Shown here: piece by piece, positions 59,106 through 64,000 of the stretch
How positions within the stretch are numbered: the first letter of the stretch is position 1
How the letters are laid out: each line of letters opens with the position of its first letter
Origin: Paradesertivirga sp965650335
GTDB taxonomy: Bacteria > Bacteroidota > Bacteroidia > Sphingobacteriales > Sphingobacteriaceae
DNA length: 64,000 nucleotides
Assembly (NCBI GenBank): GCA_965650335.1
Contig: CBFGOI010000008.1
Span: 1 to 64,000, forward strand
Reading direction: 5' to 3'
The notes under the pieces: generated by a model
What the model was told of the DNA's origin: nothing
Database searches by the model: none
Seen by the model: the letters and a program-made list of their open reading frames with translations, nothing else
Made by a program: the position numbers and the translations under genes

Positions 59106-60746
59106 CTAATCTACATTATCATGAAGAAATGAGTTATTTGGTCTGATCTCAGTGATACCTTCTTCATTTGAAAGTGTGAAGCGGGATACCTGAGATTCTG
59201 ATGAATGAGGAACCTGCTGTAAGGACATTTGCTTGCGTTTATAAGCCGGTTCGTTTTCCAGCTCCTGCAGGCCGTTGGCTGTGCGAAGTTTCATGCTCAG
59301 ATCTTTTAGTCGTAAGATCCGCTCTCTTGATTTGCGTAATTGCTCTTCAATCGATTCATCAGTTTTATTCTCATCAGGATTGTAAGCCTGAGGCTCCGGT
59401 TCTGGAAGCCTGATCTCTTCTGCCGGCTTACTTGCTTCGGCAAGCGGTTCATTTACATTAAACTCGGGCTCCGCTATCTTAAATCCAAATTCGAACCGTG
59501 GTTCTTCCGAAACGGCCGGCTCTTGCTCTTCTTCTTCTAAAGTGTGACGAATAAACTGAGGCTCAGCCGATTTTACTTCTTCCTTAGCTTTCTCTTTTTG
59601 ACCGAACATTCCGGCAAATAAATCGGGTTGAACCTCGGCAGTTTTCATCACCATTTCCTGTTCCTTCACTTCTGGCTCCTGCGGAGCAATAAAGGAATTT
59701 ACAGTATTAACAGGAGTCACCATCGGCGCATTTTCAGGCGTCAATAAAGACACTTTACGCACCTGGCTTTTTTCTACTGCTCGCTCTTCCTGTGTTTGGA
59801 AACCCGTTGCGATTATAGTGACCGATATTTTCTCGCCGAGTTCTTCGTCAACGCAGTTACCCCAGATCAGATCCGCGGCAAGTCCTGCTTCCTGCTGGAT
59901 GTAATCGGTAATTATGCTTACCTCATCCATAGAGACTTCTTTTGAACCTGAACTAATATTCAAGAGAATATATCGTGCGCCTTCAATCTCATTATCTTTC
60001 AATAAAGGGGAGGCTAAAGCACCTTCAACAGCTCTGTGGGCACGGTTTTCACCTTCTGCAGAATAACTTCCCATGATGGCCACACCGCTGCTGTTCATTA
60101 CCGTACGAACATCTTTAAAGTCGACGTTTATATAACCTGGTATGGTGATAATTTCGGCAATTCCCTTTGCTGCTGTTGTTAAGATATTATCAGCCTGTGC
60201 AAATGCAGCACTCAGCGTTAAGTTACCAAAGATTTCGCGTAAGCGATCGTTTGATATCACCAGGTAAGAATCCACATATTTTTTGAATTCTTCCAGTCCG
60301 TCTTCCGCCTGCATTTTCCGGCGTTTTCCTTCAAAAGAAAACGGGGTCGTTATAATTCCTACTGTTAATATATCAAGTTCTTTAGCGGCTTTGGCGATTA
60401 TCGGACTCGCACCGGTACCTGTACCACCCCCCATTCCGGCCGTAATAAACAACATCTTTGTGTTGCTGCCCAGCATCCGTTTAATGTCTTCTATATTCTC
60501 GATAGCAGAATTCTTACCAACTTCTGGTATAGAACCTGCTCCCATACCTTCGGTAAGACTTGCTCCTAATTGAACCTTATTCGGAATAGGACTCAATTCC
60601 AATGCCTGGGCATCAGTATTACAGATAATGAAATCCACACCTGTGATTCCCTGCCTGTACATGTGGTTCACAGCATTACCACCGCCACCACCAACACCAA
60701 TTACTTTGATAATTGATGACTTTTCTTTTAACATTTCAAACTGCAT
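59106..60746 (-). CDS. ftsZ: Cell division protein FtsZ
   Basis: 546 aa; longer than E. coli FtsZ (383) because of a 200-residue acidic, Pro/Glu-rich tail. Tubulin-like GTPase: GVGGGGGNAVNHM (17-29), tubulin signature GGGTGTG at 106-112, NVDFKDVRTVM, and T7-loop-containing NVDFKD region. The C-terminal end NSFLHDNVD differs from the classic IPAFLRxR peptide and is the phylum's form. Forms the Z-ring under the membrane. Last gene of the cluster; 126 bases after ftsA. Confidence 0.98.
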   Translation of the reverse strand: MQFEMLKEKSSIIKVIGVGGGGGNAVNHMYRQGITGVDFIICNTDAQALELSPIPNKVQLGASLTEGMGAGSIPEVGKNSAIENIEDIKRMLGSNTKMLFITAGMGGGTGTGASPIIAKAAKELDILTVGIITTPFSFEGKRRKMQAEDGLEEFKKYVDSYLVISNDRLREIFGNLTLSAAFAQADNILTTAAKGIAEIITIPGYINVDFKDVRTVMNSSGVAIMGSYSAEGENRAHRAVEGALASPLLKDNEIEGARYILLNISSGSKEVSMDEVSIITDYIQQEAGLAADLIWGNCVDEELGEKISVTIIATGFQTQEERAVEKSQVRKVSLLTPENAPMVTPVNTVNSFIAPQEPEVKEQEMVMKTAEVQPDLFAGMFGQKEKAKEEVKSAEPQFIRHTLEEEEQEPAVSEEPRFEFGFKIAEPEFNVNEPLAEASKPAEEIRLPEPEPQAYNPDENKTDESIEEQLRKSRERILRLKDLSMKLRTANGLQELENEPAYKRKQMSLQQVPHSSESQVSRFTLSNEEGITEIRPNNSFLHDNVD

Positions 60747-60872
60747 ATCGCTATTAATCAGTTTAGTAGATTTTGAATTAGTTGATCTATTCCTTCTTGT
60801 AATATTAATTATTTTTCAACAGACGTTTTCCACAATTGTGAAGTTTGTGGAAAACTCATCCGTTGTTGAAAA

Positions 60873-62222
60873 CTATTTAATATAATCCTCATCTTTGATA
60901 TCATCCTTGATAAATTTCGCCCCCGTTTGAAGCAATTTGTCAAAAAGTCCAAATGATTTTTTCCCTTTTTCAACCAATGGTTTCTGAACCAAAGTTCCAG
61001 GCTGTTTTACTGTCTCCATCAATTCCTCCGCTTTATGTATTCCTTTAATTAATAATCCTATACCGGTCGCAAACATCGGGCTTTTAAGATCGTCATAGAC
61101 ATTTTTAGGCAACACCTCGTTTTTAGCCAAATGCTCGTTGGGGTAACCAATACGACAATCTAAACCGGTAACGTATTCGACTAATTGCGATAAATGCTTT
61201 AATTGCGCACCACCACCTGTAATTACAATACCTGCAATTAATTTCTTCTCGTACCCGGACGATTTTATCTCGTAATAAATATGTTCGATAATTTCCTCCA
61301 TTCTTGCCTGAATAACATAGGCAAGATTTTTCACCGAAATTTCTTTTGGCTCGCGCCCGCGTAAGCCGGGAACGCATATAATTTCATTCTCTTTGTTCTC
61401 GTCAGCTAAAGCTGACCCAAAACGTGTTTTTAACAACTCCGCCTGGTTACGCATTACCGAACATCCTTCGCGGATATCCTCTGTCACACTATTTCCGCCG
61501 AAAGGAATCACGGCCGTATGGCGGATGATACCTTCATGGAAAATAGCCAGATCGGTAGTTCCGCCACCTATATCCACAAGCACAACGCCGGCTTCTTTCT
61601 CTTCGTCGCTCAACACAGATTCTGAAGATGCCAATGGCTCAAGGATTAACTCCTGGGTTTCTAAATTGGCGTTTCCAACACATTTAAGGATATTCTTAAC
61701 AGCACTTACGTGACCTGAAATTATATGGAAATTTGCTTCAAGTCGCACCCCGGCCATCCCGATAGGATCTTTAATTCCGGGCTCATTATCTACAGTAAAC
61801 TCCTGTGGAAGAACATGGATAATTTCTTCGCCCGGAGGCATAACCAACTTATACATATCCTCTATAAGTTTGTCGATATCCTTCCGCTGGATTTCATTAT
61901 TCAGGTCTTTCCGGGTTAAAATTCCCCGATGCTGCAGACTTTTAATGTGCTGACCCGCGATTCCAACGTTCACGATTTTGACATCAACATTAGACTGGGC
62001 ACTTGCTTCATCAACAGCCAGCAAAATCCCCTGAACTGTTTTTTGAATATTTGACACTACACCACGCGTTACACCAGCCGATTCGGCCTTCCCAATCCCT
62101 AATATTTCTATCTTGCGCTGGCCATTCCTACGGCCAACAATCACGCAAATTTTTGTAGTACCTATATCTAAGCCTACAACAATGGGTGACCCTTTTGATA
62201 ATGTAGAAGTATCTTTTTCCAT
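60873..62222 (-). CDS. ftsA: Cell division protein FtsA
   Basis: 449 aa. Actin-like ATPase: phosphate-1 VVGLDIGTTKICVIVGRR (about 16-33), domain 1C about 85-170, phosphate-2 VVLVDIGGGTTDLAIFHEG, adenosine motif GIVITGGGAQLKHLSQLVE. The C-terminal stretch (about 425-449, KSFGLFDKLLQTGAKFIKD) could be the amphipathic membrane-targeting helix. Tethers FtsZ filaments to the membrane. It begins 12 bases after ftsQ and is directly upstream of ftsZ. Confidence 0.97.
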   Translation of the reverse strand: MEKDTSTLSKGSPIVVGLDIGTTKICVIVGRRNGQRKIEILGIGKAESAGVTRGVVSNIQKTVQGILLAVDEASAQSNVDVKIVNVGIAGQHIKSLQHRGILTRKDLNNEIQRKDIDKLIEDMYKLVMPPGEEIIHVLPQEFTVDNEPGIKDPIGMAGVRLEANFHIISGHVSAVKNILKCVGNANLETQELILEPLASSESVLSDEEKEAGVVLVDIGGGTTDLAIFHEGIIRHTAVIPFGGNSVTEDIREGCSVMRNQAELLKTRFGSALADENKENEIICVPGLRGREPKEISVKNLAYVIQARMEEIIEHIYYEIKSSGYEKKLIAGIVITGGGAQLKHLSQLVEYVTGLDCRIGYPNEHLAKNEVLPKNVYDDLKSPMFATGIGLLIKGIHKAEELMETVKQPGTLVQKPLVEKGKKSFGLFDKLLQTGAKFIKDDIKDEDYIK

Positions 62223-62233
62223 ATAATTACGTG

Positions 62234-63100
62234 TTACTGTTTTACTGTATCCTGAATGTTGTTAAAAGTCTTGTTTTTGATTACCTGCAGTGGCTTAGCA
62301 GTGACGGTAGCTAGCGTGCTGTCTACTACATTTTTTACGCAGACTACCTGATTTGTATATTTTATTGTAATGGTTTTATAAGCATCCCAACCTACAGCCG
62401 GCAAAGCTTTTTTATAAAACGCCAGCAAATTCCCGAACTTTATATTTAGCGAATCTGCATTGCCAAGAACGATCTGATGATTGCCAACCCTGGGCACCAT
62501 CTCAATTTCACCGCTTTGATTTACATATAACTGCTCTATCTGTTCACGCCATAAAGTATCGTCTTTGATAAACAGGGCCGTTTTATATAAATCTCGTGCT
62601 AAACTAGTACGCAGAGTATCGACCTTATAAGCGAAGGGTTCGAGTATGTATCCATTTGCAACTAACACATGTGCTGTAAAATTGGATGACATTGGCATTT
62701 TCAATCCCTTTTTATCAACGTAAAAATCCTGACTAGTTAAATTCAAAACCCTTAAAACAGGCTCGCGCTGAAGAATCTTAATGTTTATAACCCCATCCAT
62801 ATCAGCAAATACCTTCGCTTCCTCGATGTAGGGATTTGCTTTCAATGAATTTTCAATAGCATGAATGTCTATTTGATGAAGTTTAAGACCAACCAATGAA
62901 CCAGGTTTTTTAAGAAGCATTTCATCAATATCTGCCCGCTCAATAAAACCATTCACCTCAGGTATGATAACCTTTACATCCACACACTTAATCTCACCTT
63001 TCTTAATCTCAATAAAACTCATAAGCGTTACCAATCCCCCCAGACTTATCAGCCAGAGAAACCCGTACAATACCGCTTTCCAGTTTATTCTTTTAAGCAT
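62234..63100 (-). CDS. ftsQ: Cell division protein FtsQ-like
   Basis: 288 aa. Short cytoplasmic N terminus, one membrane anchor (about 11-27, FLWLISLGGLVTLMSF), then a periplasmic part with a POTRA-like segment (about 40-110: NGFIERADIDEMLLKKPGSLVGLKLHQIDIHAIENSLKANPYIEEAKVF) and a beta-domain ending in TIKYTNQVVCVKN. Assigned to FtsQ by position between murC and ftsA and by topology; sequence identity to FtsQ proteins is usually low. Start overlaps the murC stop by 8 bases. Confidence 0.9.
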   Translation of the reverse strand: MLKRINWKAVLYGFLWLISLGGLVTLMSFIEIKKGEIKCVDVKVIIPEVNGFIERADIDEMLLKKPGSLVGLKLHQIDIHAIENSLKANPYIEEAKVFADMDGVINIKILQREPVLRVLNLTSQDFYVDKKGLKMPMSSNFTAHVLVANGYILEPFAYKVDTLRTSLARDLYKTALFIKDDTLWREQIEQLYVNQSGEIEMVPRVGNHQIVLGNADSLNIKFGNLLAFYKKALPAVGWDAYKTITIKYTNQVVCVKNVVDSTLATVTAKPLQVIKNKTFNNIQDTVKQ

Positions 63101-64000
63101 TTGTGAGTATATCTTTTAAAGGTTGAACCAGAGTATCAATATCTCCGGCCCCCACAGTCAATAACAATTCAGGCTTATTGGCCTTTATAATTTCCAGCGA
63201 TTCTTCCATTCCACAGATCCGAGCAGATGAGGAAGTCATCTTATTCAAAATAATTTCCGAAGTAACACCTTCGATAGGCAATTCTCTGGCAGGATAAATA
63301 TCCAGCAGCAAAAGCTCATCTGCCATACTCAGCACTTCTGCAAAACCGTCCACAAAATCGCGTGTGCGGGTAAACAGATGCGGTTGAAAAAGCACAGTCA
63401 ACTTCTTATCAGGATAGAGAGATTTTACAGCACCGATGCATGCTCTCAACTCTTCAGGGTGATGCGCATAGTCATCGATGAAAATATTCTCGTCATTTTT
63501 TACAATGTATTCAAACCGTCGCTTGACGCCGGTGAAATCTTTTAATGCCGCTTTAATGTTATCAGCATCTATCCCTAATATTAAAGCAGCTTGTATGGCC
63601 CCTACAGCATTTTCAACATTATGCAATCCAGGAAGACCGAGTTCAATGTTTCGGATCTTTAGTTCGCTTGAATTAAAGTCAAAGAAAAACGTTCCTTTTT
63701 GAATATGTACATTCTCGGCGAACACATCGGCATTTCCCTTTGCAGAATAGTTTATTCCGCCAGCTAAAGGCAAACCTTTTTTATGGATCAGTTTACCACC
63801 TTCTTTTAGTTGAGAGGCAAAGAGTTTGAATGATTCTTTAACAGACGCATCATTACCATAAATATCTAAGTGATCGGCATCCATTGAGGTAATAATTGCA
63901 ATATCTGGATGCAGCGTCAGGAAAGAACGGTCGTACTCATCTGCTTCAACGACCATTACATTATTATCACCGAAAAGAATGTTCGTATTATAATTTGAAG
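63093..64000 (-). CDS. murC: UDP-N-acetylmuramate-L-alanine ligase, C-terminal part
   Basis: The frame continues without a stop to the window edge, so this is the 3' part (about 300 codons) of a gene of some 450. Visible: VVEADEYDRSFLTLHP (Glu/Asp of the ligase core), MDADHLDIYGND, NYSAKGNADV, GLHNVENAVGAIQAA, DDYAHHPEELRA, FQPHLFTRTRDFVDGF and DIYPARELPIEGV. It adds L-alanine to UDP-MurNAc. The in-frame ATG at 63956 is internal. Upstream in the dcw cluster. Confidence 0.95.
   Translation of the reverse strand, partial: SNYNTNILFGDNNVMVVEADEYDRSFLTLHPDIAIITSMDADHLDIYGNDASVKESFKLFASQLKEGGKLIHKKGLPLAGGINYSAKGNADVFAENVHIQKGTFFFDFNSSELKIRNIELGLPGLHNVENAVGAIQAALILGIDADNIKAALKDFTGVKRRFEYIVKNDENIFIDDYAHHPEELRACIGAVKSLYPDKKLTVLFQPHLFTRTRDFVDGFAEVLSMADELLLLDIYPARELPIEGVTSEIILNKMTSSSARICGMEESLEIIKANKPELLLTVGAGDIDTLVQPLKDILTNA

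Overview
The window comes from the chromosome of a member of Bacteroidota, most likely family Sphingobacteriaceae (Pedobacter or Mucilaginibacter type). This rests on gene content and promoters: DUF3857-transglutaminase proteins, an Hc1-like small protein, LuxE-type acyl-protein synthetase, CarboxypepD_reg plus beta-barrel outer-membrane proteins, RMD1/DUF155, a FtsZ with a long acidic tail, and many -7 boxes of the form TAnnTTTG or TAnnTTCG with few strong Shine-Dalgarno sites. Genus is inference; no rRNA is present.

Layout. 1-34 is the 5' part of a tRNA, probably Phe. 0.4-3.5 kb holds a two-gene membrane Fe-S/CCG redox pair that resembles a split HdrDE, followed by a small conserved protein. 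3.5-5.5 kb (minus strand) has mtgA and the rpsF-rpsR-rplI operon with a textbook promoter. 5.8-13 kb holds dnaX (with a 10-A slippery run where gamma and tau would diverge), an acidic protein, icd, an SPFH protein and an outer-membrane barrel protein. 13-20.7 kb is a set of small stress or housekeeping genes (SRPBCC, VOC, NYN-LOTUS, glpD, DUF1569, DUF155).

20.7-28.4 kb is an accessory island: 1.7 kb of gene-free, repeat-rich DNA, a PhyH dioxygenase, two copies of a roughly 140-bp repeat bracketing a lipoprotein/membrane-protein module, and a translationally coupled XRE regulator plus PD-(D/E)xK nuclease-SF1 helicase (DUF2075) that looks like a candidate anti-mobile-element system. A decayed HTH gene lies at its edge.

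28.4-44.5 kb returns to core functions: mutT, a DUF3857-transglutaminase-DUF2569 protein, a scramblase-like protein, then a sugar-metabolism block (two BadF-type kinases around pfkA, a divergent NUDIX-wHTH regulator, gap, glgB, GH31) and a penicillin acylase. 44.5-50.4 kb has LuxE-like, GT87 and GT2 proteins, tyrS, a NUDIX hydrolase and a DUF479-like protein. 50.4-51.1 kb is a RAYT (REP transposase) pseudogene with two copies of a palindrome.

51-64 kb holds a lipoprotein YhcH, ligA, dapA, an Hc1-like protein, an alpha-oxoamine synthase, a secreted hydrolase, an antitoxin relic and the end of the dcw cluster in order murC-ftsQ-ftsA-ftsZ, all on the minus strand. murC runs off the right edge. 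How genes cooperate: rpsF/rpsR/rplI (ribosome), pfkA/gap (glycolysis), glgB/GH31 (alpha-glucan handling) and murC/ftsQAZ (wall precursor and divisome) are the clear functional groups.
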